DNA from: Methanosarcina barkeri MS
Lineage (GTDB): Archaea; Halobacteriota; Methanosarcinia; Methanosarcinales; Methanosarcinaceae
Assembly: GCF_000970025.1 (NCBI RefSeq)
Contig: NZ_CP009528.1
Location: forward strand, 3,397,168-3,461,167
Length of the DNA: 64,000 nt
Direction of reading: 5' to 3'
Shown: positions 20,671-39,642 of the stretch, one piece after another
How positions within the stretch are numbered: the first letter of the stretch is position 1
Layout: the number at the start of each line of letters is the position of its first letter
Position numbers and translations under genes: made by a program
The notes under the pieces: model-generated
Told to the model about the DNA's origin: nothing
What the model saw: the letters and a program-made list of their open reading frames with translations, nothing else
Database searches by the model: none

Positions 20671-22149
20671 TTACTGTTCTCCAAAGAAGGAGCGAATCAT
20701 CGGGTGCATTTCCATCATCTGCTCGGAAGCTATGTCCTCATAGAGACGATACACAATACTGACAGCCAGCAAAAGCCCTGTACCACTAGTGCTTCCAAGC
20801 GTACCGAGCAAGCTTGCAATCAACGTAAGAATTCCTATGAAAGCTCCACCTATTACGGTAACTTTTGGGATATAGCGCTGGGTAACTTTTTCAATACTGC
20901 TAATATTCCGCCTGAAACCCGGAATCTGCATGCCGGAATTGAAAATCTTCTGGGCTGTTGGTTTAGCTCCCATACCCGTTGTTTCTATCCAGAAAAGTGC
21001 AAAGATAATTCCACCTACGACAAGCATAGTAGCATCTGTAAAGACATGAAGTACAATCTGCCAGTTTGCAGGTGTAGCGGCCCCATAACCTGAAAAGGAC
21101 TGTTTTACAAGAGATGGAATCCAATCATAAGGACTGTGTATCGGAGCAAGGTAATACATAATCCCATTTAGCGGCGTAGACCCCTGGAACTCTCCAAGGA
21201 AAGTGATTCCACGGCTGGCAAGGATAATTCCAATCATCTGGACATTCGCCTGAAGAGCTCTGACAAGGATCATCGGCAAGACTGATGCGTATATTAACTT
21301 GACCGGAAAACGGCCCCTTGCTCCTCTAACCGCACTGTGGGCGAGAGGAATTTCGATTCTTGTACTTTCCACGTAAACCACAAGCAAGAAAATAACAATC
21401 GTGCTTAGCAGTGCAAGAATACCTCCACTGACCAGCATGTACAACATGCCCTCACCTGAGAGAAGGTAATCTGCTCCGACGTTCTGGACGATATAAATCC
21501 ATTTCGGAATCAACCCGACCGGGAGCCCGGAAGAATCAAGCTGCCAGTTAAAGATCCCTGTAACAATCTGCTGGGAGATTCCCGCAACAATGAAAAGCCC
21601 GACTCCTGACCCGATGCCCCACTTGGAAACTACTTCATCCATGAAAAGAATCAGTGCGCCTCCAATAAAGATCTGGACAAGAAGCAGGAAGGTGATTACT
21701 CCCAGGCCTACACCTAGAGAAGAAGCAAGCCCTGGATCCGGCTGGATATATCCACCAAGTAGCTGCGGCAGAGCTTCCAGTATGATCATGACAAGCACAA
21801 GGAACTTCTGAGATCCCTGAAAGAATGCCTGGTCTTTGGGGTCCGACAGGTCCAATTTGATGATATCTGCTCCAACAAGAAGTTGCAGGACAATCGAAGC
21901 CGTGACAATAGGCCCGATACCTAGGAGAATTAAAGATCCAGACGCGCCTGCAAAGAATGCGCGGTAAGATTCAAAAAGGTCAACCGAGTCCTGGGACATC
22001 CCAAAAAGCGGTACATTTGCCAGAGCAAAGTACAGCAAAAGGACTCCCAGAGTCCACCAGAGCTTATCCTTAAAATGGACATGTTTTTCCGGACTTGCTA
22101 CTGCAGGTAACTTGTTAAAAAACGGTTCTAACGTATCCCTGAGAGTCAT
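20671..22149 (-). CDS. secY: Preprotein translocase subunit SecY
   Basis: The 492-aa protein has ten hydrophobic segments and archaeal SecY features: the N-terminal FFNKLPAVASPEKHVHFKDK, the plug region after TM1, and cytoplasmic loops with STRIEIPLAHSAVRG and NISSIEKVTQRYIPKVTVIGG. It is the pore of the Sec translocon. A 142-bp gap with a strong hairpin separates it from rpl15, so it may be partly uncoupled from the r-protein genes. Confidence 0.97.
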   Translation of the reverse strand: MTLRDTLEPFFNKLPAVASPEKHVHFKDKLWWTLGVLLLYFALANVPLFGMSQDSVDLFESYRAFFAGASGSLILLGIGPIVTASIVLQLLVGADIIKLDLSDPKDQAFFQGSQKFLVLVMIILEALPQLLGGYIQPDPGLASSLGVGLGVITFLLLVQIFIGGALILFMDEVVSKWGIGSGVGLFIVAGISQQIVTGIFNWQLDSSGLPVGLIPKWIYIVQNVGADYLLSGEGMLYMLVSGGILALLSTIVIFLLVVYVESTRIEIPLAHSAVRGARGRFPVKLIYASVLPMILVRALQANVQMIGIILASRGITFLGEFQGSTPLNGIMYYLAPIHSPYDWIPSLVKQSFSGYGAATPANWQIVLHVFTDATMLVVGGIIFALFWIETTGMGAKPTAQKIFNSGMQIPGFRRNISSIEKVTQRYIPKVTVIGGAFIGILTLIASLLGTLGSTSGTGLLLAVSIVYRLYEDIASEQMMEMHPMIRSFFGEQ

Positions 22150-22266
22150 CGATTACACCATTCAAAATATAATTTATTATAATAATTAAAATGTTAGATC
22201 ACGTTTTACCGTAAGATATTGGTAAGTATAGTACATCTAATATGAAAAAGTTACCAAAAGAATTAA

Positions 22267-23186
<920 letters not shown>

Positions 23187-23187
23187 A

Positions 23188-23814
<627 letters not shown>

Positions 23815-23823
23815 TTAATCACC

Positions 23824-25257
<1,434 letters not shown>

Positions 25258-25267
25258 CATAACCACC

Positions 25268-25798
25268 TCAGGGCTTCTGCACAATGTAGATTCCGTCCTG
25301 GAAAATCCTCGGGTCGAATCTCTTGATCTTAGTCTTCTGTTCAATATTTGCGGCAGTCTGCCCGACATCTTCCTTGTTGATTCCGGAAACAGTAACCTCA
25401 TTTCCAGAAACCTTAACCTTTGTCTCGCCAAGGATTTTTGCAATTCTTGGCTTCTTTTCTCCAAGGAAATTTCCGATTACGAGGGTCTTACCATCAACTT
25501 TTACCTGCATTGGAAAGTGAGCGTACAGGATAGTCATCTTGCACTCAAAACCCTCATTTACGCCTTTCATAAGGTTTTTGATATGGGAAGTAAAAGTGCC
25601 TACCATGGCTTTCTGTTCTTTCCTGGACGATTCCGCGTCAACCTCTACTTCGTCGTCCCTGACGTAGATCTTGATTCCAGGATACCACAGTTTTCTTTCT
25701 ACAGTTCCCAGAGGACCTGTGGCTGTAAACACATCCTGAGAGAAAGAAACGGAAATTCCTTCAGGAATCTCTATTTTTCTTGCAATTTCCTTAACCAT
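25268..25798 (-). CDS. rpl6: 50S ribosomal protein uL6
   Basis: The 176-aa protein has two L6 repeats. The archaeal N-terminus is [20 protein letters not shown], and the C-terminal repeat ends [15 protein letters not shown]. It sits near the sarcin-ricin loop. It follows rps8. Confidence 0.96.
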   Translation of the reverse strand: MVKEIARKIEIPEGISVSFSQDVFTATGPLGTVERKLWYPGIKIYVRDDEVEVDAESSRKEQKAMVGTFTSHIKNLMKGVNEGFECKMTILYAHFPMQVKVDGKTLVIGNFLGEKKPRIAKILGETKVKVSGNEVTVSGINKEDVGQTAANIEQKTKIKRFDPRIFQDGIYIVQKP

Positions 25799-25815
25799 TT
25801 CCTGTTCCCTCCAGC

Positions 25816-26371
<556 letters not shown>

Positions 26372-26881
26372 TTACATGACCTCCACGCCATAACTATCGT
26401 TAAGGAAAGCAATAGCATCCTCAACTGTGACCTTGTGGTTGGTCGGGATCTTCCTTGTTGCAATCCTTCTCTTGCAGATTCTTTCTCCAGGGCGCTTAAT
26501 AACAACTGTTACGTCCATTCCGAAAACCCCGATATTCGGGTCGTATTTCATGCCCGGAAAATCAGTGTGTTCTTCAATTCCGAAAGAGACGTTTCCAAGG
26601 GAGTCAAACTGAGACCTGCCAAGAGTCTTATCGACGATACCAAGAGCTGTCTCGAGAAACTGCTGGGCTCTCTGGCCTCTCAGGGTCACCTTGCAGCCTA
26701 TTGGTTCGTTCTTCTTGATCGAGAAAGCCGGAAGAGTCCTCTTGGCAAAGCACCTGACAACTTCCTGCCCTGTGATAGCTCTGAGGATTTCTTCGGCGTC
26801 TACGAGATGCTGGCCACTTTCTCCAACACCCATGTGGACAATTACCTTCTCAACAACGGGAGTGCGCATAACGTTACTCAA
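26372..26881 (-). CDS. rpl5: 50S ribosomal protein uL5
   Basis: The 169-aa archaeal L5 begins [20 protein letters not shown]. It has the motif [21 protein letters not shown] and binds 5S rRNA and the P-site tRNA. Its start overlaps the rps4e end by 8 bp. Confidence 0.96.
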   Translation of the reverse strand: MSNVMRTPVVEKVIVHMGVGESGQHLVDAEEILRAITGQEVVRCFAKRTLPAFSIKKNEPIGCKVTLRGQRAQQFLETALGIVDKTLGRSQFDSLGNVSFGIEEHTDFPGMKYDPNIGVFGMDVTVVIKRPGERICKRRIATRKIPTNHKVTVEDAIAFLNDSYGVEVM

Positions 26882-27581
26882 TTACCTCACCACCGAGCCG
26901 GATCTCAGGCTTGTCCTCGCCTATAACAATAACGTAATCTTCAATTGTTTCGAAATCGGTTTCCCCAGAAATCGCGACTGTATTGTGCCTGGAACTCTTA
27001 ACTTCCCTGATTTCAGTGATCTTTCCGATTTCTCCAGAGTGCTGGCCACCTACTACCATTGCCAGATTGCCGACCTTGAACTGCAGGTGCTTTACTATAT
27101 GCTTGTCAGGCAATGAGAGAATCAGAGAGTCCTTTGTGCTGTATTCGTTAGAACCCGGAATGTTGGTCCCGTCATTCAGGTTAAGCTGCACCTTTCCTCC
27201 TTTGAGGGTAGTCTTGTTGTTGATCCTGCACAATTTGTTAACGTTTGTCGCGTCCAGCTTGTGAAGGGCAAGACGTCCCTTTTCATCCTGGAACATTCTG
27301 TATGTTTCATTTATGAGAGGGAGTGTAATTACGTCAAAAAGCCCAACCGGAAACCTGAGGTCTTTCCTGGGGATTCCATCTACAAGAACTTTGCCTTCCG
27401 AGAGAATCCTCTTACCTTCCCTGCTATTATCTACAAGCTTGAGAATATCACGAATTATGATTCCGAGCGGAAGACTGCGTGCCTGACTGTGAGGCCCCGG
27501 GTGAGTGGCGGAGACCCACTTATAACCTTTTTTCCCGGCCTTCCAGCTTCTTGGAATTGATAATCTTTTCTGGTGTGTCAC
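26874..27581 (-). CDS. rps4e: 30S ribosomal protein eS4
   Basis: The 235-aa protein is the archaeal/eukaryal S4e. The N-terminal part is [18 protein letters not shown], an S4-like region holds [16 protein letters not shown] (about 58-73), and a KOW segment holds [18 protein letters not shown] (about 171-188). It lies between rpl24 and rpl5 as in other Euryarchaeota. Confidence 0.96.
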   Translation of the reverse strand: MTHQKRLSIPRSWKAGKKGYKWVSATHPGPHSQARSLPLGIIIRDILKLVDNSREGKRILSEGKVLVDGIPRKDLRFPVGLFDVITLPLINETYRMFQDEKGRLALHKLDATNVNKLCRINNKTTLKGGKVQLNLNDGTNIPGSNEYSTKDSLILSLPDKHIVKHLQFKVGNLAMVVGGQHSGEIGKITEIREVKSSRHNTVAISGETDFETIEDYVIVIGEDKPEIRLGGEVIE

Positions 27582-27594
27582 AAAATCACCTGCC

Positions 27595-27945
27595 TCACTT
27601 CTTAATACTTGATGCTCTGCGCCCGTCCTTCATTTCCAGTTTTGTGATCATAACATTGGAGGGGTATATAGGTCTTGGGACTTCGGTGTCATCCACCTTG
27701 GTGGAAATAACTCCGTCCACAGAAATTGTGCCGTCCTGAAGCGAAACGGTCTGGACCTTTCCTTCAGTACCCTTATAATCTCCACGCATGACCTTCACGG
27801 TGTCTCCCGCTATAACTGCGGCGCTCCTTGTGCCATACTCTTTGGAGAGTTCTTCACTAAGCTTTGCGCCCATGAATTTCTGTCTGACGTGCAGAGGCGC
27901 ATTATATCTTGCCTTTCTCTGCTTTCTAGGCTGTTTGGATACCAT
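27595..27945 (-). CDS. rpl24: 50S ribosomal protein uL24
   Basis: The start ATG at 27945 ([19 protein letters not shown]) follows GAGGTGG by 5 nt; the frame to 27963 overlaps rpl14. The protein has 116 aa. The KOW motif is [20 protein letters not shown]. It initiates assembly of the large subunit at the 5' domain of 23S rRNA. Confidence 0.94.
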   Translation of the reverse strand: MVSKQPRKQRKARYNAPLHVRQKFMGAKLSEELSKEYGTRSAAVIAGDTVKVMRGDYKGTEGKVQTVSLQDGTISVDGVISTKVDDTEVPRPIYPSNVMITKLEMKDGRRASSIKK

Positions 27946-27955
27946 TTTCGCCACC

Positions 27956-30595
<2,640 letters not shown>

Positions 30596-30600
30596 TCACC

Positions 30601-31023
<423 letters not shown>

Positions 31024-31026
31024 TCA

Positions 31027-31743
31027 TCAGCGCTTCATTCCGGTCCTTCTAGCTGCAATCAGTCCGACCTTCCTTCCAGGCGGAGCGTTTCTGCTAACCG
31101 TTGTTGGCTTGCCCGGGTGCTTCCAGGCACCTCCACCGAATGGGTGGTCAACTGGGTTCATGGCAACTCCTGAAACCCTGGGATACTTTGCAGCTCTTGT
31201 TTTCATTTTATGGTACTTTTTTCCGGCTTTGAGCCATGGCCTGTCAACACGACCTCCGCCTGCAACGATACCAACAACTGCTCTGCACTTAGGATTAAGC
31301 CATTTAATGTTACCTGAAGGCATTGCCACTGCAGTCCTGTTAGGCTCATGGGTTACGATAGTTGCGTATACACCGGAAGAGCGCACGAATCTGCCACCAT
31401 CATTTGGCTTTGACTCGATATTGCAGATAAAGAAACCTTCAGGCACCTTTCCTATAGGAACTATATTTCCTGGCTTGACATCGGCATCGTCTCCGCACTC
31501 AATTGTGCTCCCTACTGCAATTCCTTCCGAGGCAAGCAGGAGAAGTTCTTCCCCAGTTTCAAAGGCAACTTTTGCTATCGGAGCTGAGCGAGCAGGGTCG
31601 TGCTCGAGATTAATGACTTTCCCCTGAATCGACGTGTTCTCGTCAACACGGGGGTGCCTCAGTTCTGCCTTGTACTTGTGAGAAGGAGCTCTGTAGGTAG
31701 GAGTACCTCTACCCCTATTTTGTGATATGATTCTTTTACCCAT
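31027..31743 (-). CDS. rpl2: 50S ribosomal protein uL2
   Basis: The 238-aa archaeal L2 has the SH3-like centre and the C-terminal [20 protein letters not shown], whose histidine-rich loop lies near the peptidyl transferase centre. Confidence 0.97.
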   Translation of the reverse strand: MGKRIISQNRGRGTPTYRAPSHKYKAELRHPRVDENTSIQGKVINLEHDPARSAPIAKVAFETGEELLLLASEGIAVGSTIECGDDADVKPGNIVPIGKVPEGFFICNIESKPNDGGRFVRSSGVYATIVTHEPNRTAVAMPSGNIKWLNPKCRAVVGIVAGGGRVDRPWLKAGKKYHKMKTRAAKYPRVSGVAMNPVDHPFGGGAWKHPGKPTTVSRNAPPGRKVGLIAARRTGMKR

Positions 31744-31753
31744 ACATCACACC

Positions 31754-34464
<2,711 letters not shown>

Positions 34465-34475
34465 ATATATAAAGC
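34465..34475 (-). promoter_or_regulatory. TATA box of the rpl3 operon
   Basis: The minus strand reads GGCTTTATATATTAG, a close match to box A, and is the best minus-strand promoter upstream of rpl3. Confidence 0.5.
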
Positions 34476-34556
34476 CTTTGCAGGGCGAGAAGAGAATTCA
34501 GAAAGAAGAATCCATTGCAAGAGAGAACAAGAATAAATAGAGAAAAGAGTTCGAGC

Positions 34557-34680
34557 TTATATTTCCTCAATCGAAGATTTAAAATATGGGATTACAGTCG
34601 ACAGAATACCAGCTGTACTTATGCCAGCAAAAACTGATAGACCAACTTGATGTACGTTATATAAACTGGCCTGTGAGTAA
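34557..34680 (-). pseudogene. Possible C-terminal remnant of a membrane protein
   Basis: The end of a minus-strand frame reads VHQVGLSVFAGISTAGILST followed by VIPYFKSSIEEI and a stop, which looks like a genuine membrane-helix C-terminus. Sequence further upstream is AT-rich and repetitive, so no full gene can be drawn. The family is not recognised. Confidence 0.25.
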
Positions 34681-35023
34681 TAGATAGTATCACTATTTAT
34701 CTTTAATAGAGTGATTATAACAGAGTGTAGACAGATATTAGTGTACAATATTATATTAGTGTACAATATTATATGCAAACTATTATGCTAGATATTATAT
34801 GCGAGCTTGTAAATTATAATAGGCTAGTTTAAAAATATTTTAAAAGTTAAGTGGAATCCGTTAATTGAAGTTTATATTTAATTTTCCAATTAAGTTTTAG
34901 ATTCCAGAATTCTTGTTGTAGATTTCTGATTAATGTCTTGAATTTTATATAGACTTTTTAGTCTGAATTCGAATACTTGCTCGTAGATTATAATTCAAGT
35001 CCTGATACTATAGTCCTCCTGTA

Positions 35024-35191
35024 TTACGTAGATATTAATGGAGAAACACTGTTAATCCGCTCATTTTCGGATACTGAGAGGCAGTGAAGAGTGCAGTAAA
35101 CAGCTTTTTTCTCTATGTTTTTCAAGACAATAAATTCATTTCCACAAACAGGGCAAATTTTTTTTATGTAAACATTTCTTATATAATTCAT
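35024..35191 (-). CDS. Small zinc-binding protein, 55 aa
   Basis: Translating the spacer gives an ORF that begins MNYIRNVYIKKICPVCGNEF and continues with IVLKNIEKKAVYCTLHCLS. The CxxC (CPVC) and CxxHC (CTLHC) pairs spaced 18 residues apart are a treble-clef or zinc-ribbon signature. GGTGATG lies 4 nt before the ATG. It stands alone in an AT-rich spacer and has no assigned function; small zinc proteins of this kind are common in methanogens. Confidence 0.7.
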   Translation of the reverse strand: MNYIRNVYIKKICPVCGNEFIVLKNIEKKAVYCTLHCLSVSENERINSVSPLIST

Positions 35192-35867
35192 TGGACATCA
35201 CCACTTTTTACACTTAGCTCTGGCACTGATTTTTTTGAAGAATTTAAAATCCTTTTTAGTATAAACTAAAAATAAAGAGTTACTCAAGCTGTAACCAGAT
35301 AACACCATAAGAAAAACTGGTGGATTAGATCAGCAGGTTTCTTTATTTTTACTCATTTATGACTATAGGATTTCATATATGATTATAAATAGCAAATTAA
35401 ATAGGTAAATAGTTTCAAGAATCACAATTTCTAATAAATAGTACATTTCAATTTAAATTAGTATGTGCCCTGTTTTTAGATGTTTTTACCCTGAAATTGA
35501 ATTGTTGGCAGCCTCGAAGATTGGAGTATTTATTACTCGCCACCTGTGCCAATATAATAAAACTGAAAGCTCTGTTATGATAACTAAAAGTTTGGTATCT
35601 ATTGCCTTGTCTGAGACAGTTGCCCCAGTGTCTATGAAATTATTACAGAAAATATGATTATTGGAGACATTCACCAGCAGGTCAACCAGTGATCTGTAGA
35701 AAACCTAAATCTGAAAGTAAAATTTCTTTTTAACCCAGATCAGAGCCAAAAGGAAAATTTACTATGGAAGTTTGAATCAAGAAAGAAGAGTTTAAGTAAT
35801 GAAAAGTCAAGATAGGTAAACTCAGGACTCCTAATAATATTATTATTAATACTATATAATTCAAAGA
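35192..35867. other. AT-rich spacer without supported gene
   Basis: Short frames on both strands near 35463-35674 overlap each other and have neither motif nor clear ribosome-binding site. Confidence 0.4.
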
Positions 35868-36251
35868 TGAAGAAATTTGAAAAATGAAAAGACGTTTACA
35901 GAAGATATTTATCTAAAAATATTAAAATCATTTTAAAATTCCCTTAAAATCTTTGTAATAAAAAAAATTATCGTAATAAATTTGCAGAATAACAAATCAT
36001 GCTAAAATAAACTTAAAATCACACATAAAAACGCGTAAAGAAACATTGTTACCACTGTGCTGTTAAAGAATAAAAAAATTTGAAAAATGAAAAGACGTTT
36101 ACAGAAGATATTTATCAAAAAATATTAAAATTGTTTTAAAAATTTTTTAAAATCTTTGTAATAAAGGAGATTTATCTTAATAAATTTACAGAATAATAAA
36201 TCATGCCAAAATAAAACTTAAAATCACATATAAAATGCATAAAGAAACGTA
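35868..36251. repeat. About 180-bp direct duplication upstream of surface protein A
   Basis: Both units begin AAATTTGAAAAATGAAAAGACGTTTACAGAAGATATTTATC (about 35874 and 36070, written here in part) and continue in parallel through AAAATCTTTGTAATAAA and AATAAATCATGC to ACTTAAAATCACA and TAAAGAAAC. They have diverged by point changes and small indels. The second copy forms the leader of gene A. Confidence 0.8.
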
Positions 36252-36298
36252 AAAACTCAAATTTAAGCAGAAAAGAGGATAATTAAGGGGTGCACTGA

Positions 36299-39200
36299 TT
36301 GAAGAAAAAAACAGGAATTTATAATGAAATATTTAGCAGAAAGTGGAGATTAATCTTCATTACTCTGGTTCTAATTTTTTCAGTAATTTCAATATCAGCT
36401 ACAGGAGCGGGAAGCCAAACCAACAGCCAGGCAAGAGACAAAGTAGTACATGAGTCAAACATTGGAGTAAGTAACGAGACAGAAGATAATTATTTGTATT
36501 ATATAGTAGACGAAAATTATACCGAAGTTAATTGCTTTGACTGCATGGAAAATGATGAAGATAACAATACAAAAGATGATTATTCTTCCTGCACAAAAAG
36601 TGACAAAAATTATACCGATAAATGCTCTTACTGCATAGAAGATGAAGAAAATCTTGAACAAAAAGTAGGAGAAAACAAAAGTAAGGAAAATCAAGAAACA
36701 GGAGAAAATAATACTAAATTAGAAACAGGAACAGGAAAAAGTACAGAAACAAAAGAAAAAGTGGAAAATAGTACTAAATCAGAAACAGAAAAAAATACAA
36801 CAACTCAAAAAACAGTAGAAAATAATACTAAATCAGAAACAGGAACAGAAGCAGGAAAAAATACAACAACTCAAAAAACAGTAGAAAATAATACAAAATT
36901 AGAAACAGAAACAGGAAAAAATACAACAACTCAAGAAACAGGAGAAAATAATACTAAATCAAAAACAGAAACAGAAGCAGGAAAAAATACAACAACTCAA
37001 GAAACAATAGAAAATAATACTAAATCAAAAACAGAAACAGAAGCAGGAAAAAATACAACAACTCAAGAAACAATAGAAAATAATACTAAATCAAAAACAG
37101 AAACAGAAGCAGGAAAAAATACAACAACTCAAAAAACAGTAGAAAATAATACAAAATTAGAAACAGAAACAGAAGCAGGAAAAAATACAACAACTCAAGA
37201 AACAATAGAAAATAATACTAAATCAAAAACAGAAACAGAAGCAGGAAAAAATACAACAACTCAAGAAACAGGAGAAGACATTGAGCAAGAGACTGACCTA
37301 GCTGACTCTATTTTACATTACAAAGTGTATAAAATAGAAGAAAACAAAAGTAAGGAAAATCAGGAAACAGGAGAAAATAATACTAAATCAAAAACAGAAA
37401 CAGGAAAAAATACAGATAGCAAAGAAAATATCAAAGGAAATGAATCAAAAAATTCAGAAGCTAATGTATCTAATTTGAAATATAAAACAATAACAGTAAA
37501 TGAAACAGTTGAAAGGGAAAACAAATCAGAAAGTAACGATACAGATAGCAAAGAAAATATAAAAAAACGATCAAAAAATTCAGAAGCTAATATATCTAAC
37601 TGGTATAAAACAATAACAGTAAATAAAACAGTTGAAAGGGAAAACAAATCAGAAAGTAACGATACAGATAGCAAAGAAAATATCGAAAAAAACGAATCAA
37701 AAAATTCAGAAGCTAATGTATCTAACTGGTATAAAACAACAACAGTAAATAAAACAGTTGATCAGGAAAACGAATCAGAAAGTAACAATACAGATAGCCA
37801 AGAAAACATCGGAGAAGATAACCAAAAAAGTTCAAAAAGTGGTGGGTCTAACTGTAAATGCAAAATAATAGCATCAAATAAAACAGTTGCTCAAGAAAAT
37901 GAATCAAAAAGTTCAGAAAACAATGTATCTAATTTGAAATATAAAATAATAACAGTAAATAGAACCATCACCCAAAACAATACCAAAACGAAAAATGAAA
38001 CAAAAAATGAAACAATCAATGAGTCGAAAAGTCTGAAAAGTACAGAAGTGGAAACTAAAAATAGAACCAAAACCTCAAATGGGATCTCAAACGAAACTTC
38101 AAATGGAACCTCAAACGGGACCTCAAATGGAATCTCAAACGAAACTTCAAATGGAACCTCAAATGGAACTTCAAACAGCACAAAAAGTGTGGAAAGCGAA
38201 GTATTGAGCCCTGAAGTAAACTGGACGGTGGCAAGTCAGGAAGTAAATAAAATAAAAGTATATAATTGGACAGGCAGTCAGGGAAACGAGTCTGTAACAC
38301 CTAAGGTAAAAACCGAGAGAAATAGCTGGAACAATATTAAATTTATACTGTCGTATTCATATCCACTTCGTTCGTTTTATACCACAAAAGACAATGTGAA
38401 TATAAGTTATAATGGACCTGGAACTTTAGGGCAGCAGAAAGTAGACATTTACCTCATCAAGGAATACAGCCCGAGTTCTCCGGAAAATGAGATTTTATAT
38501 GGTACAAATAAAAGCACGATTAGTCTTGAAGATGTCTTAAACAATGATACAGAAGCTTATGTAAAGATACCTGCGACCCTGAACAAAGAAGGAGACCTTA
38601 CTCCCCTGACACTGGACCCTCTTCAGGCAGGCCACTACTGGATCATTATGACCCCTGCAGGAAACGAAACGGAAAAAACAGGATCGGAAAAAGAGGTTCT
38701 TTTAGCAAAATATTTTGAAGTTCTCAAATACCAAATGGAAGACAGATCTCCATATGCCCTTCAAGAAGGCAAAAACTTAGACGTTAACCTGGATCTGAAG
38801 AATGCGACCGCTGAGAAGAATTATACTTACTGGGCTATAATGATAAAAGATGGTGCCTATACAGCATTTGAAGGCACAAACCCAAGATGGAGAATGAACA
38901 CCGGAATCAGACCTATCGTGAACGGAGTTGACCTTATCAAGGTTTTGGAAACCAATTTGAGTAAATATGAATCCAAAAACGGAAAAGATGAACTTCAGAA
39001 TGAGATCCAGACCCTTATAGGGAAAGATAACGGTACGATAAGCATAGGTGAGAAAACCCAGAGTAACCTTTCCCTGAAAAGTTTGGAACTTCCCCCAGGA
39101 GACTATCTCCTCCTTACAGGAACCTATGGAAATAATGAAGGCTTGACAGGTATAACCCAGAAAAAACTGAGAATATCCCCCAAAAGCTTATCTGGATTAG

Positions 39201-39448
39201 GCTTGAACCCCAGCTCAGAAAATACCTTCGGTGATGAATCTTCAAAGAAATTCAAAGCATCTCCACTTATGGAAATTAAGTCTCTTCTCGAAAATCCAAA
39301 ATCATTCATACTCGAAGATGTCAAGCCATATATTCAAGCAAACTCATTAGCAGAAGTCTTACGAAATCCTCCAAAACTTCCCTCCTTCTTGTTGGGCTTT
39401 GCAGTAACCCTACTGGTAGGATTCGCAGTGCTGAGGAAAAAGAAATGA
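36299..39448 (+). CDS. Surface protein A: glycosylation-rich stalk, ligand-like domain, C-terminal anchor
   Basis: The start is TTG at 36299 behind AAGGGGTG, matching the start context of gene E. Residues 18-40 form a signal peptide or membrane helix. Residues about 160-330 hold nine or so copies of a 22-residue Thr/Glu/Asn unit (TEAGKNTTTQET core). Residues about 350-560 hold four copies of a roughly 43-residue unit (SEANVSN, TVNKTV, ENKSES core). SNGT/SNET repeats follow. Nearly every unit has NxT/NxS sequons. From about residue 670 the globular domain shared with B and E begins (SYPLRSFY to PPGDYLLLTG). The last 22 residues are a membrane helix ending RKKK. Its role is unknown; it is probably an envelope protein on a glycosylated stalk. 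Confidence 0.85.
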   Translation: MKKKTGIYNEIFSRKWRLIFITLVLIFSVISISATGAGSQTNSQARDKVVHESNIGVSNETEDNYLYYIVDENYTEVNCFDCMENDEDNNTKDDYSSCTKSDKNYTDKCSYCIEDEENLEQKVGENKSKENQETGENNTKLETGTGKSTETKEKVENSTKSETEKNTTTQKTVENNTKSETGTEAGKNTTTQKTVENNTKLETETGKNTTTQETGENNTKSKTETEAGKNTTTQETIENNTKSKTETEAGKNTTTQETIENNTKSKTETEAGKNTTTQKTVENNTKLETETEAGKNTTTQETIENNTKSKTETEAGKNTTTQETGEDIEQETDLADSILHYKVYKIEENKSKENQETGENNTKSKTETGKNTDSKENIKGNESKNSEANVSNLKYKTITVNETVERENKSESNDTDSKENIKKRSKNSEANISNWYKTITVNKTVERENKSESNDTDSKENIEKNESKNSEANVSNWYKTTTVNKTVDQENESESNNTDSQENIGEDNQKSSKSGGSNCKCKIIASNKTVAQENESKSSENNVSNLKYKIITVNRTITQNNTKTKNETKNETINESKSLKSTEVETKNRTKTSNGISNETSNGTSNGTSNGISNETSNGTSNGTSNSTKSVESEVLSPEVNWTVASQEVNKIKVYNWTGSQGNESVTPKVKTERNSWNNIKFILSYSYPLRSFYTTKDNVNISYNGPGTLGQQKVDIYLIKEYSPSSPENEILYGTNKSTISLEDVLNNDTEAYVKIPATLNKEGDLTPLTLDPLQAGHYWIIMTPAGNETEKTGSEKEVLLAKYFEVLKYQMEDRSPYALQEGKNLDVNLDLKNATAEKNYTYWAIMIKDGAYTAFEGTNPRWRMNTGIRPIVNGVDLIKVLETNLSKYESKNGKDELQNEIQTLIGKDNGTISIGEKTQSNLSLKSLELPPGDYLLLTGTYGNNEGLTGITQKKLRISPKSLSGLGLNPSSENTFGDESSKKFKASPLMEIKSLLENPKSFILEDVKPYIQANSLAEVLRNPPKLPSFLLGFAVTLLVGFAVLRKKK

Positions 39449-39524
39449 AACCTATACTAGATCCAGAAAAAAGCTGGAAAATCCCCATCCAGTTATAACA
39501 AAAATCAAAAGTCTTGAAAAAATT

Positions 39525-39562
39525 GAGAGAAGGAATGTAGAAAACTACAGTCCTTTCTCTTT
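39525..39562 (+). terminator. Terminator hairpin after surface protein A
   Basis: GAGAGAAGGAATGTAG-AAAA-CTACAGTCCTTTCTCT forms a long stem followed by TTTA. The same hairpin follows genes B and C. Confidence 0.65.
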
Positions 39563-39629
39563 ACAGCTGGGTACAAAAACCTGTATACTGAACAGGTTTT
39601 ACTGCAGAATGCAAGATACAAAAAAGAAA

Positions 39630-39642
39630 AAATATATAAACC
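39630..39642 (+). promoter_or_regulatory. Promoter of surface gene B (repeated unit 1)
   Basis: AAATATATAAACCAGTTTTATTA contains a TATA box. The box and the next 100 bp (TAGAATTTTTAATTAGTCCA and following) are nearly the same before genes C and D. Confidence 0.6.

Noticed and set aside
35463-35674. Overlapping 62-64 codon ORFs on both strands
   Set aside because: Neither strand has a ribosome-binding site or recognisable motif; probably chance frames.
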